From Phaseolus vulgaris (lineage: Eukaryota > Streptophyta > Magnoliopsida > Fabales > Fabaceae): a DNA stretch of 64,000 nucleotides. Under the pieces are notes generated by a model. That model searched no databases. It saw only the letters and a program-made list of their open reading frames with translations, and was not told the DNA's origin. Location of the stretch: assembly GCF_000499845.2 (NCBI RefSeq), contig NW_027174122.1:62001-126000 (forward strand), given 5' to 3'. Position 1 is the first letter of the stretch, and every line of letters begins with the position of its first letter. Below are positions 1 through 10,140 of this stretch, piece by piece. The position numbers and the translations under genes were made by a program.

Positions 1-2801
1 AACTCGTGTCGCCTCAGATGAGAGCTCGACCACGAAATCTGCGAAAATCTGTCCCTTAATCGGACCTCGGGGCTCATACTTAATATCAAACTCCGACAGC
101 TCCACTGCCCACTTCACCATTCTTCCCGCAACGTCGGGCTTCTTCAAAACCTTCTGGATGGGCAGGTCAGTCATCACCAGTATCGTGAAGCTATGGAAAT
201 AGTGGCGCAACCTCCTCGCCGAAAATACCACAGCCAGCGCAGCCTTCTCCAGGGCCTGATATCTCGTTTCTGGGCCCTGCAGCACCTTACTACCAAAATA
301 AATAGGCTTTTGAGCCTGATCCTGGTCCTGGGCGAGCACCGCACTCACCGCCCTCTCAGTTACAGCAAAATACAACCTGAGAGGGGTTCCCACCAGTGGT
401 TTGCACAAAACCGGCGGGCTCGCCAAATACTCCTTCAGCTTGACGAAGGCTTCCTCACACTCCTTCGTCCAGGCAAACTTGTTATTGCGCCTTAAACACT
501 GGAAATAGGGATGGCCCTTCTCTCCGCTAGCTGACACGAAGCGAGATAGGGCGGCCATCCGACCTGTGAGCTGTTGCACTTCCTTCCCAGTGGCCGGGCT
601 TCTCATCGCCAAGATGGCGGCACACTTATCCGGGTTGGCCTCTATTCCTCTCTCAGTTAAGAGGAATCCCAGGAACTTTCCAGCCTCCAAGCCAAAGATG
701 CATTTCTCTGGATTCAGCTTCAACCTGAACTTGGCGATCGTCGTGAACAATTCCTCCAAGTCTGCAACGTGCTTGCTTTTCTCTGGCGAGGTCACGACCA
801 TGTCATCTACGTACGCTTGCACATTCCTTCCCAGCATCGGTGCAAGTACTCGATCCATCAACCTCTGGTACGTGGCCCCCGCGTTCTTCAGCCCAAACGG
901 CATCACCTTGTAGCAGTAGCACGATCTCTCGGTCATGAAGGCAGTCTTCTCATCATCCATGGGATGCATCTTGATCTGATTGTACCCCGAGAAGGCATCC
1001 AGGAAAGTCAACAACTTACACCCTGCAGCACTATCCACCAGGGCGTCTATGCTTGGTAAAGGATATGAATCCTTTGGGCAAGCCTTATTCAGATCGGTGA
1101 AATTGACGCACATGCGCCATTTCCCATTACTCTTCTTCACCAGCACGACATTTGCCAGCCATTCAGGGTACTGGACTTCCCTAATGTGGCCTGCAGCGAG
1201 GAGTTTCTGGGTTTCGTCCCTGATCGCCTGCCTCCTCTCTTCGTTGAACTTTCTCCTCCTTTGTCGCACTGGTCTCACCAAGTTGTCCATCGCCAAATGA
1301 TGGCACAAGAAATCGGGATCGATCCCGGGCATGTCCGAAGCGGACCATGCAAACGCATCCAGATGCCGCTCTATCACCTTGGCCATCTGGTCCTGGAGCT
1401 CGACCTCCAGGGATCTTCCCAGCTTGAAGATCTTTCCTCTGATCTCTCTCTCGAGCCACTGCTCGACGGGTTTTGGCCTGGTTTCTCTGGCGATCACCGC
1501 CCTGGCGATTCCCAGCTCTCTCGCTTCCTCAGGGCGATTCCTCGCCTCTTCTTCCTCCAGACCAGCGTTCCCCTCCCCCAGCTCAGCATTCACCATCACC
1601 ACGTCTCTTACGGCAGTCTCTTCCATTACCGTCGATCTGGGCTTCACACCAGGAGGCGGGGTGGTTGTCACGTAACTCACCGATCTCTTGTTTTTCAGGC
1701 TATTCTCATAGCACTTCTTCGCTTCCTTCTGATCGGATTTGATGGTGATCACCACCCCCTCCATAGACGGCAACTTCACTTTCATGTGCCGGGTCGACGG
1801 TATAGCGCCTATCCTGTTGAGCGTGGGTCTTCCCAACAGGATGTTGTATGCTGAAGAAGCGTTTACAACAAGGTATTTGATTTTCTCCGTTCTCGAACCC
1901 GCCTCATCTGTAAACGTAGTCCTCAATTCTATGTACCCCCTGACCTCCACCTGGTCACCAGCGAAACCATACAAACACCCTCCATAGGGCCTCAGCTGAT
2001 CAAGAGGTAGCTCCAACTGCGTGAAAGTCGGCCAGAACATCACGTCTGCCGAGCTTCCTTGGTCCACCAGAACCCTGTGGACCTTTCTTCCTGCTGTGAT
2101 CAACGAGATGACTATGGGATCGTTGTCATGAGGCACAACGTCCCGAAGATCTTGCTTGGTGAACGTAATGTCCACTTCCGGCGAGTGGTCTTCAAACATA
2201 TCCACCGTCATCACAGACCTTGCATACCTCTTCCTCTGTGATGCGGTGCATCCACCACCCGAGAAACCCCCTGCAATGGTGTGGATTTCCCCGTGTGTAG
2301 GCATCTCGTGCTGCTGAGCCTCTCCACCTGCTGGTTGGGAGCTCGACGCGCCCCCCGTCCTTCTATCCAGCAAATAGTCGTTTAGGAACCCGCTCTTAAC
2401 CAAATCGTCGAGCTGGTATCCTAAAGCTAAACATGAGTCTAAGGTGTGGCCAAAGCCTTGGTGAAACTCACACCAGGCGTCTGGTTTTGGTCCCAACACC
2501 TTGTCGCCCACCTTCTCGGGCGCTTTCAACCTAGCTGATATGTTGGGAATGGCGATCAGGTCTGCCAATCCCATGACAAACTTGTGCTTAGGCGGGCGAT
2601 TGTACTCTCGGCGTGCCGGTTGCGGGCGCCCTTGGCCCCTACCCTTGTTCTTCCTGGGATCATAAGGATGGCGAGTCCTCTGATCCCTTCTGGCCGCCGC
2701 TGTCTCCAGCACCCTCTGTGGCTGGATCCTGGTCTGGGCGCGTGGCCTAGCGGGAGCCACGCTCCCTCTCTTCTCGGCGACTTCGCTCTCATCGGCAATG
2801 T
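1..2801 (-). CDS. pol: T1 Gag C-terminus, protease, reverse transcriptase, RNase H (open frame leaving window)
   Basis: The frame appears open from the first copy of a gag duplication (2801) to the window edge, about 933 codons. In order it holds the Gag C-terminal part with a conserved CEFHQ segment, a retropepsin-like aspartic protease with the VDQGSSADVMF active site (about 2040-2080), a linker ending in PGIDPDFLCHH, the reverse transcriptase with MPFGLKNAGATYQRLMD and the catalytic AYVDDM box (about 798-815), and the gypsy RNase H. The last visible residues match T2 just before its second RNase H. It would copy element RNA into cDNA in cytoplasmic virus-like particles. Unlike T2 I see no internal stop, yet the upstream gag is broken, so it is not expected to be translated normally from the gag start. 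Confidence 0.82.
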
Positions 2802-2892
2802 ACCCTCTGTGGCTGGATCCTGGTCTGGGCGCGTGGCCTAGCGGGAGCCACGCTCCCTCTCTTCTCGGCGACTTCGCTCTCATCGGCAATGT
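2711..2892. repeat. 91-bp direct tandem duplication inside T1 gag
   Basis: The segment starting ACCCTCTGTGGCTGGATCC occurs at 2711-2801 and again, immediately adjacent and apparently identical, at 2802-2892. Since 91 is not a multiple of 3, it shifts the gag frame. T2 has a single copy at the equivalent place (about 43408-43497), so this is a recent change in T1. Confidence 0.93.
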
Positions 2893-3685
2893 GGGCCACC
2901 GCAAGTCGCCTAACCTCAGCAAACGTGGCAGGGTGAGCCCTGATCAATGCTTCGCAAAATGGTCCCGGCAGCACGCCCTTCTTAAATGCGTAGACCAGCA
3001 TTTCTTCATCTTTAGCCGGCGATCTGACCATCTGCGCCCCAAAGCGATTCAGGTAGTCCCTGAGGGACTCTCCCTGATACTGCCTTATATCAAACAAATC
3101 ATAAGACACCCTGGGCGGTGCCTTATTCATGATGTACTGCTCGACGAAAATCTTTTAAAACTGTTGGAAGTTGGTAATGTGACCGGTAGGCAGGCTCACA
3201 AACCATTCCAGCACCGTTCCCTGGAGTGTGCTCACGAACATCTTGCAGTATACGGCGTCTTATCCTCCTGACAGCATCATCTGCGTATGGAACGTGGTGA
3301 GATGAGCCTCAGGATCCTCCACGCCGGTAAAAACAGCATTAACAGGTACCACACTCGCAGGAATAGGCGTGTCAGTAATCGCCTGAGCGAAAGGCATAGG
3401 AAAAACACGAGGCGGCGTTGACGGCGCGACCTCTTCAGCAATAGGACGCCCTCGCTGCTCCTGAAGAGCTTGACGCAGCTCTTCAGTCACTTTGCTAAGC
3501 TCATCATTCCTGGCCCGAGAGGCGACCAGGTCCTCATGCATTCTCGCCTGTTCTATGCGCGAGGCTTCCACATTCGCCTGCAACGAACGCATAATCTCCA
3601 CCATCTGCGCCATGGTCATGGCGGCGGCGCCTTCAGCAGCAACGGGCGCAACTGGACTTGAACGGTTGCTTCTCATTTTTCTCAT
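2802..3685 (-). pseudogene. gag: T1 gag, N-terminal and central part, broken
   Basis: Start chosen at 3685 (MRKMRSNRSS), matching the start of T2 gag at 44284. The N-terminal 100 residues include a coiled-coil-like stretch (EASRIEQARMHEDL). Next comes the retrotransposon Gag core with PEAHLTTFHTQM, a KAPPRVSYDLFDIRQYQGES segment, and an NRFGAQMV motif. Two nonsense codons interrupt it: TAA at 3260-3262, where T2 reads serine, and TAA at 3155-3157, where T2 reads serine in QQFSKLF. The 91-bp duplication then shifts the frame. Gag would form the particle that packages element RNA. This copy cannot make a full-length Gag. Confidence 0.85.
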
Positions 3686-4096
3686 GAAACTTGACGAATC
3701 ACAGAATGCAACGAACAACACTTCCTTCAGCGACGATCGATTCAGCGATCAATCGGTCAGAACTTCGCAAAACTTCGCAAGAAAACTCAAGAACACAGAA
3801 AACCTCCACAGAAACCTGCAACTCCACCAGAAACCAACGCTTCTTCCACGAGAAACCAAACAAACCGAAGAACTCAAATCTTCACCGAACAAATCTCGCG
3901 TAAGGAGCAGAAAACTTCACCTCACCGAACAAAACTCGAAACGAACGGTGGAAAACGCGAAAATACCGACAAAATTCAGATGAACAGCGAACGGTGGTTG
4001 CACCAGCACACAACCACGCAGAAAACTGCAAAAACCTCCAAGAACTCATGCTATGGATGGGAACAGGTTTTACACGGCCCCACGGTGGGCGCCTGA
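3686..4096 (-). other. T1 leader and primer-binding site
   Basis: Untranslated leader between the 5' LTR and gag. The PBS lies at 4076-4094, reading GGCGCCCACCGTGGGGCCG on the minus strand, next to the LTR end. The same PBS type occurs in T2 and T3. I cannot assign the primer tRNA from memory. The rest of the leader holds irregular repeats of ACCGAACAAA and CGAACGGTGGAAAA type, with no gene. Confidence 0.75.
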
Positions 4097-4924
4097 TGAT
4101 CCTGCCTGTTGACCAGAACGTTGGAATTTGCCTCGTCAAACTTGGATCGACGTGTGCACCGCTTCAACCTCCGTCCTTCGTCACGATCCACCTCAAGAAC
4201 CTGCAAAAGAACAGAGCGGCGCCGCTGCGGCCGATCGCACTCCAACGCCCAAGTCAGTGACTGAACCACCAAATACTTCAAGAGTAACACTCAAGAACTC
4301 TCAAGGAACCGTGAACCAGTTCTCTCTCTCTCCCAATATGCTCAAGAACTCGCAAGCGTAAAGAAGACAATCTGAATGTGCGTACCTCAGAAGTTCGTTG
4401 GGAAACCCTTATATACCTGGGCACTTTCTCTCTCCTGGCAGTTACACACCTGGACACGTGGCTCGCATCCAGTCGTACACGTGCCATCATCTGGAGCCTC
4501 TTTGACTTGGGCGCTGCTTCTGACTCTCTTTTGGCTAAGTTACTTATGCATGGTACTGCCCAGTGCATAGCTAACTTGGAGCGCGATCTCTACTGGGATT
4601 GGCGAGTTAGGGTGCCTTCGTACACCTTCCCTGTGGTCTCGTCGGCCGCCTTCATAATCTGCACCACCTTCACCTTCGGCGATGTGCTTGCTCTGGCGAT
4701 CTCTAATCACTTGGTCGCCTGAGTTTACATCTGGTGACTTCATCTTTGACCCGGTGACCGCCGGTTCTGGTATGCTGGAGATCGGAGCACGCCAACTTCA
4801 TAACTGGCGACTACACGAGCCCCCCCCCCCGACTTCCTTCCCTTCTGCCAACCTGGCGTCTTGTCAACACGCCTATACCGTAGCTTGGTGCCACGTCATC
4901 ACTTCCGACTACCAGGGCGGTACA
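4097..4924 (-). repeat. T1 5' LTR
   Basis: On the plus strand it begins TGATCCTGCCTGTTGACC and ends GGGCGGTACA, so in element sense it runs TGTACC...GGATCA. It is 828 bp, shorter than the 947-bp T2 LTR, with which it shares both ends and several internal blocks. It contains a run of ten C at about 4820. It abuts K1 LTR sequence at 4925. Confidence 0.85.
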
Positions 4925-5640
4925 CTAACTACCTTGGGTCCTTTATGAAATGCTTTTGACCACTTGGTTGGTCTATATAAAGGTGGTTTTACGCTCCTAA
5001 TCTTGGAGTAACAGAAAGAGTTTATCAAAACATATTTTCCAAGATTTGAAAGAGCTTTGGATCATTCTTAAGTGTGTGGAATATGATTGGGTTGTAATTC
5101 TGAACTTTAAGCTTTGTAATACCTAGATGTATGCTATTCCCTTCTTCCTTGATTATTGTATTTCTGTAATTGTGTTGCCAAGGAGTTTTGTGTGTTCTTG
5201 AGGTGTTCAAGATCAACATTCTTGGTGTGGTTTGCCAAAGGTAGTGTGTTTCTTGAGGGGTTCAAGGTCACTACTTTGGTGTGTGGTGTTTGTAATCTGG
5301 TTTTGATTGCATAGTGGAATACCCAGTGGTTTCTAGGGACTGGATGTAGCTCTTGGTGTAAGAGTGAACTAGTATAAATTTCTTGTGTTCTTATCTCTTA
5401 CCCTTAACTCTTTAAATTCTATTTTTAAGTTGTTTTTTATAAACTGTTGATAAAAACAACCGATTGTTTCGACAAAACAACCGATTGTTTTTCGGATATC
5501 ATCTTAACAGTTTTGGGTATTTGTTTCCTTGATTCTTTTCTCTGTAATTCAGCATTGATTTTCATTATACCTTCAAAGTTTGCAAAAATCCCTCTTAAAC
5601 AATTCACCCTCGCTCTCGTTTAAGGCCATATATTATAACA
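4925..5640 (+). repeat. K1 5' LTR, right-hand part
   Basis: It matches the K1 3' LTR (about 46727-46799 plus 47997-48630) from CTAACTACCTTGGGTCC through GTTTAAGGCCATATATT. It ends ...ATTATAACA just before the PBS. The left part was separated off by T1. It contains two copies of the AAACAACCGATTGTTT-type motif near 5450-5490. Confidence 0.85.
4974..4980 (+). promoter_or_regulatory. Predicted TATA box of K1 LTR
   Basis: TATATAA in GGTCTATATAAAGGTGG. The same box is kept in the 3' LTR at 46776-46782, which supports a functional LTR promoter. The transcription start is not determined here. Confidence 0.55.
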
Positions 5641-5656
5641 ATTGGCATCAAGAGCT
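5641..5656 (+). other. K1 primer-binding site
   Basis: ATTGGCATCAAGAGCT directly follows the LTR end. It resembles the initiator-methionine tRNA PBS (TGGTATCAGAGC) common in plant copia elements, with small changes. Confidence 0.7.
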
Positions 5657-5701
5657 TGGTTCTTGAAAGATATTCAAGTTTTGATCCTAAATCTTTTTTA
5701 A

Positions 5702-6771
5702 ATGGCTGAAAAGTTTTCTTTTGGGGAAGGTGCCTGTTTAAACAAACCACCTTTGTTCTGTGGTATGAACTATGAACTGTGGTGCATAAGAATGAAATTC
5801 TTTGTTGAATCTATAGATAGAAAAATCTGGAATGTTATTACAAATAGCTATCTCATGCCTATATCTGAAAATGTTTCTTTTGAAAGAGAACATCTTGATT
5901 GTGTAGCTATGAAAATCATTGTATCTGCACTTGATTCTAATGAATTGCTCAAGGTATCAGAATGTAGTTCTGCCAAAGAAATGTGGAATACCCTTGAAGA
6001 GTATCACAAGAATCCAAGGAGTGCCTTGGTGGACAAAGAAGAATCTTTTGTTGAATCTTTCTCTTCAGAATCCAGAAAAGAGGTTTGTCTTATGACAAAA
6101 GAAGAATTTGGATCAAGTCAAGCTGCTGGGAACAAAAACTGTCAATACTCAAGTGATGAGAGTGGAGAGGAAACATTTAGGTTGCTGTTTAAGAAATTCA
6201 GCAAGTCCCTAAAGAAGAGAAACAACAAACGTGACTCATTCAACAGGTATGATAACAAGAAACCTACTGAGTTTAACACTAACAAATATACATGCTTTGG
6301 ATGTGGTGAACAGGGTCATATTAAAACTGAATGTCCCAACAAAAAGAGGAAAAACTTCAAGAAGCATGAGAAGAAAGGAAAATCAAGAAGAGCTTATAAT
6401 GATGACTCATCAAGCTCCTATTTAAGTGACGAAGAAGAAGCAAATTTATGTCAAATGACAAGACAAGAAAGTGACACAAGCAGTGTAAGTTCAACCTCTT
6501 CCATTAATGTTGAAAATTATAGCCAACTTCTTGAGGCCTTGAATGAGACTCATGAAGAAGCTAATAGGTTGGCCCTTTTGAACAATCGGTTGAAAGGTTT
6601 TAACAACTGGTTGGAAAATCGAGTCAAGACTTTGGAAGAAGAATTGAACCATTCAAAAACAGATTTTGAAAGTTTGGAAATGATTTACAAAAACTCTTCT
6701 TGCAAGTGTGATTCTAGCTTTTGTGAAAATTGTGAATCTCTTCAAAAGAAAGTTCACTATCTTTTAAAAAC
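5702..6771 (+). pseudogene. gag: K1 gag, first part, interrupted by solo LTR S1
   Basis: ATG at 5702, 62 bases after the LTR. It starts with a copia Gag N-terminus (FCGMNYELWCIRMKFFVESI), then a short UBN2-like segment ending KEMWNTLEEYH. There most of the UBN2 domain is missing: the usual helix region is replaced by KNPRSALVDKEES. A CCHC zinc knuckle CFGCGEQGHIKTEC lies at about residues 198-211, followed by an acidic, serine-rich stretch and a coiled coil (HEEANRLALLNNRL). The reading frame runs into S1 at 6772 and would stop 4 codons later. Removing S1 and one TSD copy joins it in frame to the part at 7884. Confidence 0.85.
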
Positions 6772-7878
6772 TGTTCCGTCCGGTTGACTGGAACGTCTTC
6801 GTGCGCGACCTCAACCGTCAGCTAGTGACTACTTCCCACTGGTTACCTGTGGATTCCTGCAAAAAAGAGGACAAAGAGGGCGCCCTAGCGGCCGTTTGCA
6901 CTCCGATGCTCAAGTCAGCCAGCAAGAAACACCAAAACTGGGCACCTTCGTATCTGAGCACCGCGTATGGCACTCTGAAGGTGGTTAAAAGAACTGTGTA
7001 TTGTGTGTGTATTCTCGCTCTGGCAAACAACCTCTTTCCAGTCCCTTGTTCGTAGCCCTACGACTTCGAGCAAACAACTGGAGTGTATTCTGGGAAAATT
7101 TGCCAAAACGTCCAACCCCGTTTCCAACATTCTCTCTGCTATTTAAACTGCCTAGGCATTTAAAGCGCCTTAAAGCGCTTTTAATCACAAACGTAACACG
7201 CTCAATTAAAGCGTCTAATTAGAAAACGTAGCGCATTTAAGACGTTGAAACGCTTGGGAGACATTATAGTACCTGAACGCTCGAAACGGAAACTGTATTG
7301 AATGACTTTAATTACCTGGCACCTAACTAAAGGGTGTTTCTATTCTGACCTGGCCGTCGTACACGTGGAGGGCCTCACGACGCCATGACCCCATCTGGGG
7401 GCGACTTTTTGGGTGCTAACTCATGCACCCAATCATCTAGTCACTCACTTTGAGAGCGTATCTTCCTTCCTCTTGTACCCTGCACCCGGCTGCCCTGGGC
7501 GTGACCTTCCTCTTGAGTCGTATCTGTCCCAAAGGCGTCTCTGGGGCGGCAGGGGTACTTCACGAGTCAGGCTGCCCTACACTGGTGTTGTTACTATGGC
7601 CTTGAAGCCACCTTTCTCTCCTCTTTATTACTGTTCCCTGGTTATCCAGGGTTTGGGGCCTTCCCACGGCGTCGCCCCCTCCATGGTCTTTCCTACCCAT
7701 GGGCATCGGGGAGCAGCGCTGTGGTCACCTTGCCCTTGTGCCATTCCATCTTGGCGACGCCCTGCTAGGCGACGCCTTACCTGGGCGATGCCTTACCTTG
7801 GCGTTGCTTTACGTTGACTTTGACCTTTACGTTGACTTTGACCTTGACTTTGTCAACACCCGGGTACGGGATGGTACA
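6772..7878 (-). mobile_element. S1: solo LTR of the T3 family
   Basis: It begins TGTTCCGTCCGGTTGACTGG and ends GGGATGGTACA on the plus strand, matching the T3 LTRs. It is flanked by perfect AAAAC duplications (6767-6771 and 7879-7883). There is no internal region, so it is the product of recombination between the two LTRs of a once complete element. It includes the CCATGG hairpin (about 7675-7715) and a run of short repeats CGTTGACTTTGACC near its right end. Confidence 0.92.
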
Positions 7879-7883
7879 AAAAC

Positions 7884-8223
7884 CATGGACAAGTTTTCCA
7901 AAGGCCAATCCAATCTTGAAACTGTTCTTGCTTCTCAAAAATGTGTTTTTGGCAAGGCTGAGTTGGGGTTTAATCCAAACAGCAATAACAAATCTGTTTC
8001 AAAACCCTTTTCAAGTTTCTTTGAAAAACAACCTATTGTTTTATCGAAACAACCGGTTGAAATTTGTCATTACTGCATGAAAATGGGCCACACTATTAGA
8101 TTCTGCAGAGTAAGAAGGTTTTTTGTTCCTAAAGGTATTTTGAAATGGGTTCCTAAGGTTTCTAAGGTTCCTACTAACATCATTGGACCCAAATTCATAA
8201 GGGGACCAAATCTTGCTTCTTAA
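7884..8223 (+). pseudogene. gag: K1 gag, second part, with second zinc knuckle
   Basis: It continues gag after S1 from MDKFSKGQSNLETVLASQK, with a second CCHC knuckle (CHYCMKMGHTIRFC, about 8066-8107) and the conserved tail VPKGILKWVPK. It ends with TAA at 8221-8223. K2 shows the same order: coiled coil, then CFYCMKSGHTSRSC, then HLVPKNLAKWLPK. The coding bases twice contain the AAACAACC(G/T)(A/G)TTG motif seen in the K1 LTR. In a working element, protease would follow by readthrough or in the same frame; here the frame stops. Confidence 0.82.
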
Positions 8224-8425
8224 TCCTCTCTTGTAGGTATCCTTGGCAACCAAAAATCACCTTTGGGCTTGAAGAATGACTGTCAAAGGGAAAAGTGACA
8301 AGAGTAAAGTCAATCTTTGTACCTACACTTTCAATTGTATATGTCTTGCAAGGTTCTTTGAAAGTCAAGAGACATCTTGGCACATGCATAGTGGGTGCTT
8401 AAAAGAGAAACTTCAAGAATAAAGA
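8224..8425 (+). pseudogene. K1 protease remnant
   Basis: Around 8374-8400 the frame reads SWHMHSGCLKEK, recognisable against the copia protease active site WYLDSGCSKHMTG of K2. The catalytic aspartate is histidine here, and the sequence is lost shortly after. No integrase follows. Confidence 0.55.
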
Positions 8426-9310
8426 GAGTATGTGTGTTTTCATTTCTCAATTTATGCAAGTGTGTCTTGTGACCATATGAACATCTCAACGTTTTCTTTT
8501 TGAGTGAATCTATTGGGGTTCTATGTGCAAAGGTATGAACAAATTGCATACTGCATTTTCATCAATTTAAAAGGTAATTTTTGGTTATGAAAAATGTTCT
8601 TTTTGTTGTCACAGTAAAACAACCGATTATTTCTGCTAAACAACTGATTGCTTTTCCTCTGCACCTCTGTATAATGCTGTCAAGTTTGCTTATGCACGAT
8701 TAAACCTATTTCTCTTTTTCAAATCTAGCTTTTGGAGAAATATACATTGAATGTGCCTCAGAATTTGATAATAAAAGATTATATCCATTTGTTTTCTTGA
8801 AAGATCTATATCATTTTCTATTATTGAAATGTCAACATTGTTTGTATTGCTGGTCTACTATATTATCATTCTGATTTCTGCTTTGTACAACCCTTCTCAT
8901 TTTCTATTTGTGAGAGCAAATAGGGGGAGTTGTTTATGCTTGATTTGGTTGTATAAGATAACTTTAAAACTGTTGCATTATGTTGTCGCTTCTCTGCACT
9001 TGAATGCACTTGACTACTTCAATTTTTCTGGTTTTTCTTCTAATGTTGTATATGCAGAAAATTGGTTTGTGTGTGTCTTGTTATCTTGCTGCTATACTTG
9101 CCTTGTATATGCATCAACTCTGTGTTACAGGACCTTTCAAGTACAGGTGCTATGATGAAGAATGATCAAAGTAATGCTTATGGTTCAAGAGAATATACAC
9201 CTTACTCATATTCTTGACAAGTCAAAATTCATGACCTATGTAAACAAACTTCAAGAAAAAAGAGTCTAATCTGGTGTTGTTGATGGCTTGTAACTGTGGA
9301 GGAGTCTGTC
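8426..9310 (+). other. K1 rearranged block in place of integrase
   Basis: No coding domain is recognisable until about 9200. The part from 8525 (AAAGGTATGAACAAATTGC) to about 8700 resembles K1 3' noncoding DNA at 15095-15191 and 45823-45910. That includes the AAACAACTGATTG motifs and the phrase TTTGCTTATGCACGATT. A polypurine tract AAATAGGGGGAG sits at 8920-8931. The last bases, GTGGAGGAGTCTGTC, read VEESV and continue in frame after N1 as HIVFDE, the usual start of the linker before RT. The block therefore looks like 3' UTR copied into pol. Confidence 0.5.
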
Positions 9311-10032
9311 TGATGGCATTGAGCTCTTCTCTTTTGTGAAAATTGGGGTGAATTTGCGGAAGCTTATGGTTGTTGATGGAACAGGGCCTTCCTAGGAAGT
9401 ATGGATGCCTTGAAGGTGCATGAGAGTGGGGAATTGGGAAGGTTCGACCAGCCCCTTTGAAGGTGATGAAGTGAAGATTAAAACCTAGATGTAGACAAGG
9501 AGTAGTGTATGGCACAAATTTGGCAGCATAACAATACTCTATTCAATCTTACAAAATGAGAGCCAAGCACCTCCTTATATAGGATTGGAGGGCTGGAATT
9601 TGAAGAGCCAAATACAAATGAAATGTAATCTAAATGACATGCAAATGAAGGAGCTCATATAGGCACATGGAGCACATGGCACATGGGTGCACATGGCCTC
9701 CTAACTTGCACATGGACGTCCTAGATTAGTGGAGAGCTTCTAGAAACCGTAGCTAATCTAGGTTAACTCCTCCTTAATCCTAATTTGCAGAATTTAAACA
9801 AAGGTTCATAAGGCTATGCTATTTACACCACAAATAAGACTAAGCTACACTTTGTTGGGCCTTCTTGGACGTCACCCTTCTTGGATGTCAACTCTCTTAG
9901 ACGCTCCTTGTGTGGCCTAGACGCTTCTTGTGGGTGCCCTCTATGCAAGGTTGGTCCTAGACGCTCTCTTGGTTGCCTTTCATGCAAGGTTGGTCCTAGA
10001 CGTTCTTTTGGGTGCTGGGGCCTCTTCCATCA
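9311..10032 (-). repeat. N1 3' LTR
   Basis: 722 bp, TGATGGCATTGAGC...CTTCCATCA. It matches the right LTR but has about 60 bp around 9800-9860 (ACAAATAAGACTAAGC) that the right LTR lacks, and fewer copies of the short repeats near its right end. Confidence 0.9.
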
Positions 10033-10140
10033 TCCCCTCCCTCTTGAAAAGGATTTATCCTCAAATCCAATGCTTTTTCTTCAACTAGGGGGATGAAAGT
10101 GGCTGGATGGTGTCCATCATCTCCTCCCTCTTGAGAAGAT

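Larger units (their letters stand above)
1..4924 (-). mobile_element. T1: Tat-type Ty3/gypsy retrotransposon, truncated by window edge
   Basis: Minus-strand element whose 5' LTR lies at 4097-4924, followed leftward by a primer-binding site, gag, protease, RT and the first RNase H. The window ends inside RNase H, so the archaeal-like RNase H, integrase and 3' LTR are out of view. It is inserted in the 5' LTR of K1: the base after the LTR starts CTAAC (4925-4929), the presumed TSD, whose partner lies outside the window. The proteins are close relatives of those of T2. Assignment to the Tat lineage rests on this similarity and on the dual RNase H and antisense gene seen in T2. Confidence 0.88.

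Noticed and set aside
566..1854. Plus-strand frames of 90-222 codons over T1 pol
   Set aside because: They read antisense to the clear RT and RNase H coding strand and correspond to no domain.
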